Positions 50,416 to 59,426 of a stretch of DNA of 59,578 bases are shown in pieces. The DNA is from Prosthecobacter gellanilyticus (GTDB lineage Bacteria; Verrucomicrobiota; Verrucomicrobiia; Verrucomicrobiales; Verrucomicrobiaceae). The notes under the pieces were generated by a model. It was not told the origin of the DNA. It saw only the letters and a program-made list of their open reading frames with translations, and did not search any database. The translations under genes were made by a program, and so were the position numbers. Location of the stretch: NCBI RefSeq assembly GCF_007992435.1, contig NZ_BKAG01000049.1:1-59578 (forward strand). The letters are read 5' to 3'. Position 1 is the stretch's first letter. Each line of letters opens with the position of its first letter.

Positions 50416-53400
50416 TCACGGGCTGGCGGTCACTTTCACGCGGAAGAAGTACCGGTCCTGCGCTGGAGGGAAGGGGACGCTGAGCACCTCGTGGAGGCCG
50501 TCATCCGCCAGGACTGTGGGTGGCGTGGTGGCAGGGTTCCAGAAGCTCAGGTCGGGACTCATTTCCACGGTGTAAGTCAGGCCCGCGGCGGCGTAGTCCT
50601 TGCGCCGAACGAACATGGCGCTCAGCGGATTCGCAACCGGCAGGCCGGGCACAATGACGTTGCCCTGGTAGCTCAGGCCGTCGCGCCTGCTCTTGGTGGG
50701 GTTGAAGCCGAAGGCGAATTCTTCAAGATTGGTTAGGCCATCGTTGTCGTAGTCATCACCCAGGCCGACCTTGAAGGAGCCGGTGCCAAAGTGCTGCGTG
50801 CGCCAGCCCTCGAGCGGGGAGTTGTAGAGTTCGAGTTCATCAATGGCCACATAATTGCCCACCGAGCCGCCGTAGGACGTGGCAAAGATGCGGAAGCCGG
50901 TGGCGAGCACGGGGAAGAATGACCACACGTGGCGGCGCGCAGGGTGGCTGAAGAGACCGGTCTGGGGGATGGTTGTGTAGTCAATCGTCCCGAGCAGAGT
51001 CCAGGCCTCATCGGGCGTCATCAGATTGGGGTTTGGAACGGTGGTAAACTGGAGGTAATAGATGGCCTGCCAGCGGTCAGTCACCACGCCGGTGTTATCC
51101 CGGCCGAAGGCCACACGGCTGATGGGCACGGGCGTGGCACCGAAATTGATACCGACACTGCCGAACGAGAAGTAGGGGGTCCATGAGCTGCTGTCGCCAT
51201 AAGTGCCGTTGTTGAGCAAAGCATGTTCGTGCCCAGGAGTGAAGTCGGAGGAAAACACAGGCGCTCCCGCCGCGAGATTTCCCGAGGCGATGCTGCCGCC
51301 CTGGCCACGTAGCACCGGAGCTGGAAGACTTACCACGACGTCGAAGGTGGATGTGCTGCTGTTTCCATAGAGGTCGGTGGCCGTGATGGTGACGGATGTC
51401 CCGCCAAGGGGGAACAGACTGCCGCTGGCGCGGGAGTAGGTGATGACGGGCGCTGGATCATCATCGTCCGCTGCGATAGCGGGTGAGTAGTGGACGACGC
51501 CTCCCGCCAGCGAGTTCACGGTGAGGGAGACATTCGGGTGCGTGCTGATGACGGGTGGCTCCCGTGAGATGGCGGTGTCATCGTAGAGCTCCAGTTCATC
51601 AATGGCCACGAGACCGCTGCCGCCATTGGGAGACTGGATTTTCATGCGGAAGCCCGTGGCCTGCAGCGCGGGAAAGCTCCACAGGTGACGGCGGTTTGCC
51701 TGGCTGAAAAGGCCGGTCGTGGGCAGCGTGTTGTAGTCCAGGACGCCAAAGCTGATCCACTGCGCATCCGGTGTGCTGGCATCGGGATTCGGGGTGGTCG
51801 TGTATTGAAGCGTGTAGACACCGGGCCAGCGGTCTGCGGAGATGTTTGTGTTATCGCGGCCAAAGGCGACCTGGGTCAGCGTGACGGGCACGGCTCCGAG
51901 ATTGATGCCGATGAAGCTCGAGGCGCTGCCAGCGAGCCAGGAACTCGGGTTGCCATAAGTGCCGTTGTTGAGGTTGGAGATGCTGTGTGGAGCCGCGCCG
52001 ATCACATCCTTGGCAAAGGCTGTCCTGCCGCTGGCGAGGTTGTTCGTCATGGATCTGCCCGCCTGACGGACGAGCTGCAGGGGGCGCGTGACGGTGACGG
52101 TGAAAGTGCTCGTGCTGCTGTTTCCCGCAGCATCCGTGGCGGTGATGGTGACCAGTGTGTCCCCCAGCGAAAACGAGCTGCCACTCGGGGGCGAGTAGGT
52201 CATCACAGGTGCCGGATCCAGGTCATCACTCACCGCCGCAGGATTGTAGGTGACCGTCATGCTGGCTCCAGTGGGGGCGCTGGCGCTGACATTCGCGTGC
52301 GTGGCGATCACCGGCGCGCTTGTGTCAGCGAGAGTGGCGCTGTTGTAGAGTTCGATCTCGTCAATGGCGATGGTGGCCGCTGCCGGCAGCATCCGCAGCC
52401 GGAAGCCGGTAGCCTGAACAGGCGCAAAACTCCACAGATGACGACGTGAAGGCTGGCTGAAACTGCCTGAAACCGCCATGGTCGTGTAGTCTACCATCCA
52501 GATCGTTGTCCAGGCGGAGTCAGGCGTGGTTTCATTGGGATTCGGCGTGGTGGTATACTCCAGGAAATAGAGGCCGGACCAGCGGTCAGTGCTCGCTCCC
52601 GTGTTATCACGACCCCAGGCCACGCGGTCCAGCGTCACGGGTGATGCACCGAGATTCACACCAATGAAGCTGTTTACGGACCCAGGGATCCATGAGCTCG
52701 CATTGCCGTAAAGGCCGTCGATCACTTTGCTGATGGCGTGGGGCGCGACGCCGATCTCATCCTTGGCAAAAGCCGTTTTTCCAGAGCAGAGATTGCCAGC
52801 TTTCACCACGCCACCCTGGCCGACCAGCGCGGGTGCTCCCTGGGATGAAACCACGACGCCGAGGCTCTTCGTCGCCGCATTGCCATGCATGTCTGTAGCA
52901 GTGACGAGGACCGAATGCTGGCCGCGTGCAAAGGGCGTGCCTGCAGGGGGATTGAAAGTGATGACGGGAGCCGGGTCTGTGTCGTCAAACACGGCAGGCA
53001 CCGGATAGGTCACGGGCACCGGGCTGCCATCAAGGCTGGTGCCCTGCACCGTGGGCATGTTGGCGATGAAAGGGGCGTTCAGTTCATGGCTGGTGGCCTC
53101 GTCGTAGAGTTCGAATTCGTCGATGGCGAACGCGGGATAAATCTCGTCGTTTTTCATCAGCAGCCGAATGCCAGTGGCCTGAACCGGCGGAAAACTCCAC
53201 AGGTGTCGGAACCTGGGTTCGGACATCAGGCCGCTGTGCGAGATGTTGCGGTAGTCCACGCGCCCGATGTTGACCCAGGTGGCGTTGGCGTCAGGATTCG
53301 GTGTGGTCGTGTATTGCAGCGTGTATTCGGCCAGGAAAGAACTTCCTAGCGAGCTGTTTCCGCCGTTGTCGTGTCCCCAGGCGGCCTGGGAGACCGTGGT

Positions 53401-56046
53401 GAGGGTGGACCCGAAACTAATCCCAAAAAATGCCGGGCTGCCTCCCGTGCGCCATGAGTTGTTCAGCCCGTAGATTCCATTGTTGGCCTGCGATGGCGAG
53501 TAGGAGCCGTAGTAGTAGCTGGCAAAGGCCGTGTTTACGATGGCGAGATTGTCACTGTGAGGTCCGGAGCCTTGCTCCCGCAGCGTGAGTTGGTTGATGA
53601 CCTCGACCGTGAACTTGCTTGTGCTCGTATTGCCGTTGTCATCCACGGCCGTGACGGTGACTTCCGTGAGACCATACGGGAAGGTGCTGCCGCTGGGGTG
53701 ACTGTAAGTGACCACGGGCGCGGGATCATAATTGTCCGAGACCTCGGCGGGTTCGAAAGTCACGATCTGGCTCGTGTAGGTGGTGGTGTGGTGCGTCACG
53801 GCTGCACGCGGTGAGATGACCGGAGGCTGGGTGTCTATGCCAGAGGCTCGCAGCGTGATGGCGTAAGGCGCGGGCGCGGCGCCGGTCACATGGACGATCA
53901 CCGTCTGCACATCACCAATGGCAAACGGTGAGTGGCTCACGGTGAAGACTGCGGTGGCACCTGCGGCCAGGCTGGCAGGGACGGTGACATCATTGAGGAT
54001 GAACGCATCTGCGCTGCCGCCGGACAGAGACACATTCACCGGCACGCTGCTGCCGCCGGCATTGTAGATCATGAACTGCCTGATCGTGGTAGCACCCATG
54101 TTCGCGGTGAAACTCTGGGTGAGAGTGCTCGGCGCGATCAAGCCCGAGGCGATCAAGATCAGGCCGCTGGCCGGCACGGTGGCCGTGCTGTCATAGAGTT
54201 CCAGCTCATCAATGGCAATGTGGGTGCTGGCATCGCCAGGTGCGAGGGTGAGCAAGCGGAAGCCTGTGGCCATCACTGGCGTGAAACTCCACCGATGCCG
54301 CCGCTGCGGTCCCGGGTAGGTGCCTGCCGCCGTCAGCACTGCTGTGTCCACCACGCTGAGAGTCGTCCAGCTTGCATCAGGCGTGGTCGCCTTCGGATTC
54401 GGCACGGTCGTGTATTGAAGGGTGTAGACACCCGGCCAGCGATCAACCGCCGCGCCTGTGTTATCTCGGCCCCAGGCCACCTGGCTGATTTGAACTGGCG
54501 TGGTGCCCAGATTGATCCCCACGAAGCTGTCCGCCGAGCCTGCGATCCATGAGGAGGCGTTGCCGTAGCCACCGTCGTTCAGATTGGGGATCGCATGCGG
54601 TGCCACGCCGATTTCATCCTTGGCGAAAGCCGTCTTTCCAGCAGCTAGGTTGTCGGACAGGAAGATGCCGCCTGCCGATGCCGTGACTGACACGGTGAAG
54701 GTAGAGGTTGCCACAATGCCGAAGCTGTCCGTGGCGGTGACCGTCACCGTCGTGGCCCCCATCGGAAAGGCGCTCCCGCTCGGATGGCTGTAGGTCACTG
54801 AAGGTGCCGGGGCACTCTCATCCACCACGGTGGCGGGCGGATACGTCACGATCGCACCGTCCAGACTTGTGCTGCTCACGGTCACATTCGCTGGAGGGGT
54901 GATCATGGGCGGGTTCAGCTCATGGTTGTTGGAGTCGTAGAGCTCGATCTCATCCAGGGCGACGTATTGGGCGCTGCCTCCCGTGGTGACGATCTTCAGG
55001 CGGAAGCCCGTGGCCTGCACCTCGACAAAGCTCCAGACATGCCGACGCGCAGGCTGGCTGAAAAGACCCGTCGTCGGCAGTGTGGCGTAGTCCACCACGC
55101 CCAGCGAGATCCAGTCCGCGTCCGGCGTGCTCGCACCCGGATTTGGCGTGGTCGTGTATTGAAAGGTGTAGGTCCCTGCCCAGCGGTCTGAGACAGCCCC
55201 CGTGTGGTCGCGACTAAAGGCCACCTTGTTGAGGGTGACCGGCGTGCTGCCCAGATTGATGCCTGCAAACGTGGTGCTCGCTCCGGCAATCCACGCCTCC
55301 GTGTTGCCGTAGAGTCCATTGTTCAGCTTGCTGACGGTGTGCGGAGCCACGCCGATCTCGTTTTGTGCAAAGGCTGGCTTTCCCTCGGCGAGATTGTTGG
55401 AGCGAAATCTTTCCCCCTGGGTGATGAGCACCGGCGCAGCCAGCAAGGGCTGGTCATACACCTCCAGTTCATCCACGCAGGTCAGATCGAAGGCCGTGGT
55501 GGCATTCACCTTCAGCCGGATGCCTGTGGCCATCACGGTGGACGGCAGGTTGAACAGATGGCGGCGTGATGGCAGGGAAAAATTTGCCCCGCCCGCAGTC
55601 TGGTAGTCCATCGTGCCGACCGTCGTCCAGCTTCCTTCCGGCGTGGCGGCGCCGGGGTTTGGCGTGGTTGTGTACTGCAGTTCATACAGTCCAAAGGTGC
55701 GGTCCGTGTAGGTGCCATTGTTATCACGTGCGAAGGCCACACCGCGCACAGGCAGCGCCGTTGCCCCCAGGTTGATCCCCACAAAGCTGTTTTGCGTGCC
55801 CGCGATCCAGGAGTTGGAATTGCCAGACTGGCCGTCATTCACCTTTGAGATCGCGTGCGGTGCCGCGCCTATCTCATCCTTTGCAAACGCCGTTTTCCCG
55901 AGCGCGATGTTTGAAGCCGTGCCATGGCCCGTGCCACCTTCCTTGACCAGGGTGATGCCACCGGAAAGCACCACTCCCGCATAGCTGGGAGTCGCAGCGA
56001 GAAGGCTCCAGAGGATGATGAGACGGGAGAGGCTGGATGTGCGCAT
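50416..56046 (-). CDS. Giant secreted protein with seven discoidin-like modules and HYR repeats
   Basis: A 1,876-residue exported protein. After a signal peptide (cleavage near PSYA) come about seven discoidin (F5/8 type C)-like modules starting near residues 45, 215, 463, 835, 1080, 1333 and 1590. Each begins NLA.GKTAFAKDEIG..PHAIS.LNDG.YGN..SW and ends in ATGFRL.....AIDELELYD. HYR-type beta-sandwiches (DPAPVVTYSHPSGS...VTVTATD) lie between several modules, and one immunoglobulin-like ASPM/SPD-2-type domain lies near 645-745. Module 4 is diverged and module 7 is partly so. The C-terminus (about 1745-1876) has DYDNDGLTNLEEFAFGFNP and a beta-rich end common in Verrucomicrobiota surface proteins. 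A glycan-binding or adhesive role is likely. Confidence 0.88.
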   Translation of the reverse strand: MRTSSLSRLIILWSLLAATPSYAGVVLSGGITLVKEGGTGHGTASNIALGKTAFAKDEIGAAPHAISKVNDGQSGNSNSWIAGTQNSFVGINLGATALPVRGVAFARDNNGTYTDRTFGLYELQYTTTPNPGAATPEGSWTTVGTMDYQTAGGANFSLPSRRHLFNLPSTVMATGIRLKVNATTAFDLTCVDELEVYDQPLLAAPVLITQGERFRSNNLAEGKPAFAQNEIGVAPHTVSKLNNGLYGNTEAWIAGASTTFAGINLGSTPVTLNKVAFSRDHTGAVSDRWAGTYTFQYTTTPNPGASTPDADWISLGVVDYATLPTTGLFSQPARRHVWSFVEVQATGFRLKIVTTGGSAQYVALDEIELYDSNNHELNPPMITPPANVTVSSTSLDGAIVTYPPATVVDESAPAPSVTYSHPSGSAFPMGATTVTVTATDSFGIVATSTFTVSVTASAGGIFLSDNLAAGKTAFAKDEIGVAPHAIPNLNDGGYGNASSWIAGSADSFVGINLGTTPVQISQVAWGRDNTGAAVDRWPGVYTLQYTTVPNPKATTPDASWTTLSVVDTAVLTAAGTYPGPQRRHRWSFTPVMATGFRLLTLAPGDASTHIAIDELELYDSTATVPASGLILIASGLIAPSTLTQSFTANMGATTIRQFMIYNAGGSSVPVNVSLSGGSADAFILNDVTVPASLAAGATAVFTVSHSPFAIGDVQTVIVHVTGAAPAPYAITLRASGIDTQPPVISPRAAVTHHTTTYTSQIVTFEPAEVSDNYDPAPVVTYSHPSGSTFPYGLTEVTVTAVDDNGNTSTSKFTVEVINQLTLREQGSGPHSDNLAIVNTAFASYYYGSYSPSQANNGIYGLNNSWRTGGSPAFFGISFGSTLTTVSQAAWGHDNGGNSSLGSSFLAEYTLQYTTTPNPDANATWVNIGRVDYRNISHSGLMSEPRFRHLWSFPPVQATGIRLLMKNDEIYPAFAIDEFELYDEATSHELNAPFIANMPTVQGTSLDGSPVPVTYPVPAVFDDTDPAPVITFNPPAGTPFARGQHSVLVTATDMHGNAATKSLGVVVSSQGAPALVGQGGVVKAGNLCSGKTAFAKDEIGVAPHAISKVIDGLYGNASSWIPGSVNSFIGVNLGASPVTLDRVAWGRDNTGASTDRWSGLYFLEYTTTPNPNETTPDSAWTTIWMVDYTTMAVSGSFSQPSRRHLWSFAPVQATGFRLRMLPAAATIAIDEIELYNSATLADTSAPVIATHANVSASAPTGASMTVTYNPAAVSDDLDPAPVMTYSPPSGSSFSLGDTLVTITATDAAGNSSTSTFTVTVTRPLQLVRQAGRSMTNNLASGRTAFAKDVIGAAPHSISNLNNGTYGNPSSWLAGSASSFIGINLGAVPVTLTQVAFGRDNTNISADRWPGVYTLQYTTTPNPDASTPDAQWISFGVLDYNTLPTTGLFSQANRRHLWSFPALQATGFRMKIQSPNGGSGLVAIDELELYDDTAISREPPVISTHPNVSLTVNSLAGGVVHYSPAIAADDDDPAPVITYSRASGSLFPLGGTSVTITATDLYGNSSTSTFDVVVSLPAPVLRGQGGSIASGNLAAGAPVFSSDFTPGHEHALLNNGTYGDSSSWTPYFSFGSVGINFGATPVPISRVAFGRDNTGVVTDRWQAIYYLQFTTVPNPNLMTPDEAWTLLGTIDYTTIPQTGLFSHPARRHVWSFFPVLATGFRIFATSYGGSVGNYVAIDELELYNSPLEGWRTQHFGTGSFKVGLGDDYDNDGLTNLEEFAFGFNPTKSRRDGLSYQGNVIVPGLPVANPLSAMFVRRKDYAAAGLTYTVEMSPDLSFWNPATTPPTVLADDGLHEVLSVPFPPAQDRYFFRVKVTASP

Positions 56047-56087
56047 CCCACAGCCCTAACATCACCCAAATTCCAAAACCATTTTCC

Positions 56088-56102
56088 GTTAGGCCGCCTA
56101 AC
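56088..56102. promoter_or_regulatory. Perfect palindrome GTTAGGC-c-GCCTAAC between divergent genes
   Basis: A 7-bp perfect inverted repeat with a 1-nt centre, in the 137-nt spacer between the giant repeat protein and the LuxR-type regulator. Its place and symmetry suit an operator, but GTTAGGC is also a dispersed word in this genome, so it could be two chance copies. Confidence 0.4.
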
Positions 56103-56183
56103 CCATACTTTGGTAGGGGGTCGGAGATTGCAGGGGATCAAAAATGCTGTCCAGTCGATGATCTGCCAGCCATTCTTCCGCCC

Positions 56184-57017
56184 ATGGTCACCTCCGCCGA
56201 TCTTCAGACCCTCAGTGACGCCACGCTGGCTCTCTACCAGCCGGATCTGAGGCTCAGCGGTTTTCCTGAGGCGGCCTTCAAGTTTCTCCACACCCTGATC
56301 GGGGTGGAGCAGATCAACTACGCGAACCTGGATCCGGCCAAGGGCACCATGGACATGGCCACGAGCTTCATGACTCCGGACTGGGTGGCGGGTGTCGAAG
56401 GCTTCGGCCGCTGCATGTGGAAGTATCCCATGTCGAATTTTGATCCCAGTGTGAATGACGGAAAACCCTTCTTCAGCTCTGATTTTGTCAGTCAGCGCCA
56501 GTTTCGCGACCTGGACCTTTATAGTGAATGCTTCCATCTTCTCGGCATGGACCATCATGGCGCGCTGTATGTGCCCACGGATGACGGGAGGCGTCTCTGG
56601 TTTGGTCTCGAACGGGCGGGACCGCGTGAGTTCAGTGAGCGCGACCGCCTCATGCTCACCCTGGCGCAGCCGCACCTCGCCAACGCCCTGCGTCTGGCCA
56701 CGGCGCGGCAAAAGGTGCGGGATGAGGTCGTCATCTCACCCTCCACCTTCTGTCGCGCAGGCTACACGCCACGCGAGAGCGAGGTGGCCTGCTGGCTCGT
56801 CGAGGGCAAGTCCAACGTGGAGATCGGCCTGCTGATGAACGTCCACGTGCAGACCGTGAAGAGTCATGTGACCAGCCTCTTCAACAAGACCGGCTGCGGC
56901 AACCGTCTCGCCCTCACCCTGCATCTCATCGAGCTTGCACGCCGCCTGGAAGGTCCAGGTCAAGGCTTCCACACCGTCCCGGCCTACACTGGGCCGGATG
57001 ACGGCGGAAATGCCTAA
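56184..57017 (+). CDS. LuxR-type (GerE) transcriptional regulator
   Basis: A 277-residue protein with an unassigned N-terminal sensory domain (about 1-180) and a C-terminal LuxR helix-turn-helix (about 193-250: YTPRESEVACWLVEGKSNVEIG...HVQTVKSHVTSLFNKTG). The start at 56184 is preferred because it gives a compact protein; an open frame reaches back to 56037 into the divergent gene. It is divergent from the giant surface protein and is a natural candidate for its regulator. The N-terminal part has no receiver or PAS signature I can identify. Confidence 0.9.
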   Translation: MVTSADLQTLSDATLALYQPDLRLSGFPEAAFKFLHTLIGVEQINYANLDPAKGTMDMATSFMTPDWVAGVEGFGRCMWKYPMSNFDPSVNDGKPFFSSDFVSQRQFRDLDLYSECFHLLGMDHHGALYVPTDDGRRLWFGLERAGPREFSERDRLMLTLAQPHLANALRLATARQKVRDEVVISPSTFCRAGYTPRESEVACWLVEGKSNVEIGLLMNVHVQTVKSHVTSLFNKTGCGNRLALTLHLIELARRLEGPGQGFHTVPAYTGPDDGGNA

Positions 57018-57045
57018 CAAAATATAAGCAAATGCTAGGTTGGGT

Positions 57046-57900
57046 TCAGGCCGCTTGCGCTCTCGCCGTCGCTGATCCCGGTGGAGGTGGCGTCGGGCGA
57101 TCCACAGGCAGTCTTGACACGATCTCCTCGCTCATGCCGAAGTCTTCGATGAGCATGCGGCGGCGTTCGGTATCGTCGATCTCCTTTACTTCCACGCTGC
57201 CATCAGCACGCAGAGTGACACCATTGCCAAAGCTGGCGCCGATGACTTCATTGCCGCGATTGCGCCGCGCGGTGAGCTGATAGTTGAAAGGGCTCCAGTC
57301 GCGGGTGGATTCGTGGCGCTGCACGTAGTCATCATGACCCACGCCGAAGTATTCATAGCGGCAATCAAAGCCGGTGGGCACGTGCAGCGCGGGCCAGCGC
57401 AGAGTCCAGCGGCCATCTTCGGCGCGTGTGCCGGTCAGGCCCCAGGCGGGATGATCGATCTTCAGTTCATCAGGACCATCCAGCAGCAGCGGCTCGCCAA
57501 ACAAAATGGCGGAGTCGATGAGGTAATGCAGGCCGTCGATCTTCACGCGCACCGTGGCATGGTTCGGCGGCAGATTCGGAGCTGCGAGCATGGTGGCGAT
57601 GCCGCGCTCGGCCTCAAAGCCAAGACCCTTCACCAGGGCAAAGAGCGAGGTGGAGCTGGACCAGCAGGTGCCGCCCGTGCCATGGCGTAACCAATTGTCC
57701 AATCCGTTGTTCGGATCCGTGCCTGGCAGCGCGCCGGGCCGGCCTTCATACAGGTGCACCAGCTTCTGCACATTATCAAAAGGCACCTTCTGGCACCAGG
57801 CTGCATAGACGGCGGAGAGGCCTGCGAGGCTTGTTTCAGGACGATGGCCAAAGCCGAGGCGCGACAATACTTTTTCCAGGAGAACTTCGGGAACGGTCAT
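57046..57900 (-). CDS. nat: Arylamine N-acetyltransferase
   Basis: A 284-residue acetyl-CoA-dependent enzyme with the catalytic triad Cys79 (GTGGTCWSSS), His114 (PPNHATVRV) and Asp129 (HYLIDSA). The 'VPFDNVQKL' segment and length match the family. The start at 57900 fits the family; the open frame runs 55 codons further upstream without similarity. The usual RGGxCxE reads TGGTCWS here, losing the common Glu. It has a C-terminal Pro-rich tail. The natural substrate is unknown; the family acetylates arylamines and hydrazines. Confidence 0.88.
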   Translation of the reverse strand: MTVPEVLLEKVLSRLGFGHRPETSLAGLSAVYAAWCQKVPFDNVQKLVHLYEGRPGALPGTDPNNGLDNWLRHGTGGTCWSSSTSLFALVKGLGFEAERGIATMLAAPNLPPNHATVRVKIDGLHYLIDSAILFGEPLLLDGPDELKIDHPAWGLTGTRAEDGRWTLRWPALHVPTGFDCRYEYFGVGHDDYVQRHESTRDWSPFNYQLTARRNRGNEVIGASFGNGVTLRADGSVEVKEIDDTERRRMLIEDFGMSEEIVSRLPVDRPTPPPPGSATARAQAA

Positions 57901-58066
57901 GGAGGGATGGCAGACATTGGTTTGCTCGCCTGCGTTCGGAAAGAGCGTTGATGTGACTCGATAGTGGTATGTCGACGAATGACGAAAGGAGCGTCGCGCT
58001 CCTTCTGCGCCGCGGCCTTCGATGCGTTGATGTGTGGACGTTGGGGGAACGAGGCCTGAAAACAAA

Positions 58067-58095
58067 AAAGCTCCTCCTGAGTCAGGAGGAGCTTT
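58067..58095 (-). terminator. Rho-independent terminator of the DUF1015 gene
   Basis: A 14-bp stem AAAGCTCCTCCTGA/TCAGGAGGAGCTTT around a single central base, followed on the minus strand by TTTTTTGTTTT. It lies 20 nt after the DUF1015 stop codon. Confidence 0.9.
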
Positions 58096-58115
58096 GGAAT
58101 GATCTCGTCTCAGTC

Positions 58116-59345
58116 TTAGAACGTGTGAATGAACAAGCCGGAGCGCAGCTTCGGCTCAAACCAGGTGCTCTTCGGAGGCATGATCTGGTTCGCATCGGAG
58201 ATGGCCATGAGCTGGTCCACCGTCACGGGATGCATGGAGAAGGCCACGGCGTGGGCACCAGCGTCCACCAGCTTTTCCAGTTCCGCAGTGCCGCGGATGC
58301 CACCGATGAAGTCGATGCGCTTGCTCGTGCGCGGATCATCGATGCCGAGCACAGGCTTCAGCAGGCGGTCCTGCAAAATGCTGACATCAAGAAGGTCGAT
58401 CGGGCTCGCATCAGCCGCTGGCTTCCAGGCCAGGTCATACCACTTGCCGCCGAGATACATGCTGGCATGACCGGGCAGGGCGGGGGATTTTGTCTCTGTC
58501 GGCGTCACAGTGAAGATGCTGCTCACCTCGGCCAGGAAGGCCTCGGGTGTGCGGCCATTCAGATCCTTCACCGCGCGGTTGTAAGGGAGAATCTTGAGCT
58601 CGTTGCCGGGGAAGAGCACGCAGAGGAACCAGTTGTAGTCCTCATCGCCATTGTGGGCGCGATTGCGCTCGCGGCGCAGCTTGCTCACGCGGAAGGCGCT
58701 GGCAGCACGGTGGTGACCATCGGCGATGTAGGAGGCAGGCACATCCTGGGTGAAGAGCGCCTCAAGCTGCTTGCAGGATTCGGTTGGCAGTTTCCAGACC
58801 TGGTGCTGCACGCCGTCAGCGGCCACGAAATCGTGCTGCGGAGCATTGGCAGCCATGTGACCCTGGATGATCGCATCGATGGCGGAGGTGCCGCGATAGG
58901 TCAGGAAGATGGGGCCGGTATTCGCGCTCAGGCTGTCCACCAGACGGGTGCGGTCGTCTTCCTTGTCCTGGCGGGTCTTCTCGTGCTTCTTGATCACGTC
59001 ATCCTCATAGTCCTCGGTGTGGCAGACACCCACAAGACCGGTCTGGCTGTGGGTGCCGATGGTCTGGCGATACAGATACAGCGCCTTTTCGGACTCACGC
59101 ACGAGCACGCCGTCTGCCTGCAGCTTCAGGAAGTTCTCGTTCGCCTTCGCATACACCTCGGCGGAGTAGGGATCCACGGACAGCGGCAGGTCGATCTCCG
59201 CACGGTCCACGTGCAGGAGGTTCAAAGGCTTGTCGTGGGCGAGAGCGTAGGATTCCTCGCGGTTGACGACATCATAAGGCACGGCCGCGACGGCGGCAGC
59301 ATGCTGGGGGGCAGGGACGAGACCTTGGAAAGAGCGGAGACGCAT
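58116..59345 (-). CDS. DUF1015 family protein
   Basis: A 409-residue protein starting MRLRSFQGLVPAPQHAAAVAAVPYDVV, the DUF1015 N-terminus. Family segments include 'KALYLYRQ', 'GLVGVCHTEDYEDDVIKKHEKTR', 'SYIADGHHRAASAFRV' (the most conserved stretch, with a DGHHR motif like ParB/sulfiredoxin-type nucleotide sites) and 'DVSILQDRLLKPVLGI'. In many bacteria these genes lie near serA/serC, and a kinase-like role in serine metabolism has been suggested; no such genes are next to it here. It is transcribed alone and ends at a strong terminator. Confidence 0.92.
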   Translation of the reverse strand: MRLRSFQGLVPAPQHAAAVAAVPYDVVNREESYALAHDKPLNLLHVDRAEIDLPLSVDPYSAEVYAKANENFLKLQADGVLVRESEKALYLYRQTIGTHSQTGLVGVCHTEDYEDDVIKKHEKTRQDKEDDRTRLVDSLSANTGPIFLTYRGTSAIDAIIQGHMAANAPQHDFVAADGVQHQVWKLPTESCKQLEALFTQDVPASYIADGHHRAASAFRVSKLRRERNRAHNGDEDYNWFLCVLFPGNELKILPYNRAVKDLNGRTPEAFLAEVSSIFTVTPTETKSPALPGHASMYLGGKWYDLAWKPAADASPIDLLDVSILQDRLLKPVLGIDDPRTSKRIDFIGGIRGTAELEKLVDAGAHAVAFSMHPVTVDQLMAISDANQIMPPKSTWFEPKLRSGLFIHTF

Positions 59346-59408
59346 GGGGCGCGCATGGTTGAGAGATGCACCGCGAAGTCAACGGCGAGCCGCGAGTGTC
59401 AGCGGAGC

Positions 59409-59426
59409 GCGGATCTCCGAATCCGC
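59409..59426. repeat. REP-like palindrome GCGGAT-ctccga-ATCCGC
   Basis: A 6-bp perfect inverted repeat in the last 230 nt of the window, within a GC-rich stretch (GCGAGTGTCAGCGGAGC) typical of dispersed intergenic repeats. The rest of 59346-59578 shows no gene that can be supported. Confidence 0.45.

Noticed and set aside
58007..58030. GGAGCG/CGCTCC palindrome upstream of nat
   Set aside because: Too short and GC-rich to separate from chance; not counted as a repeat family member.
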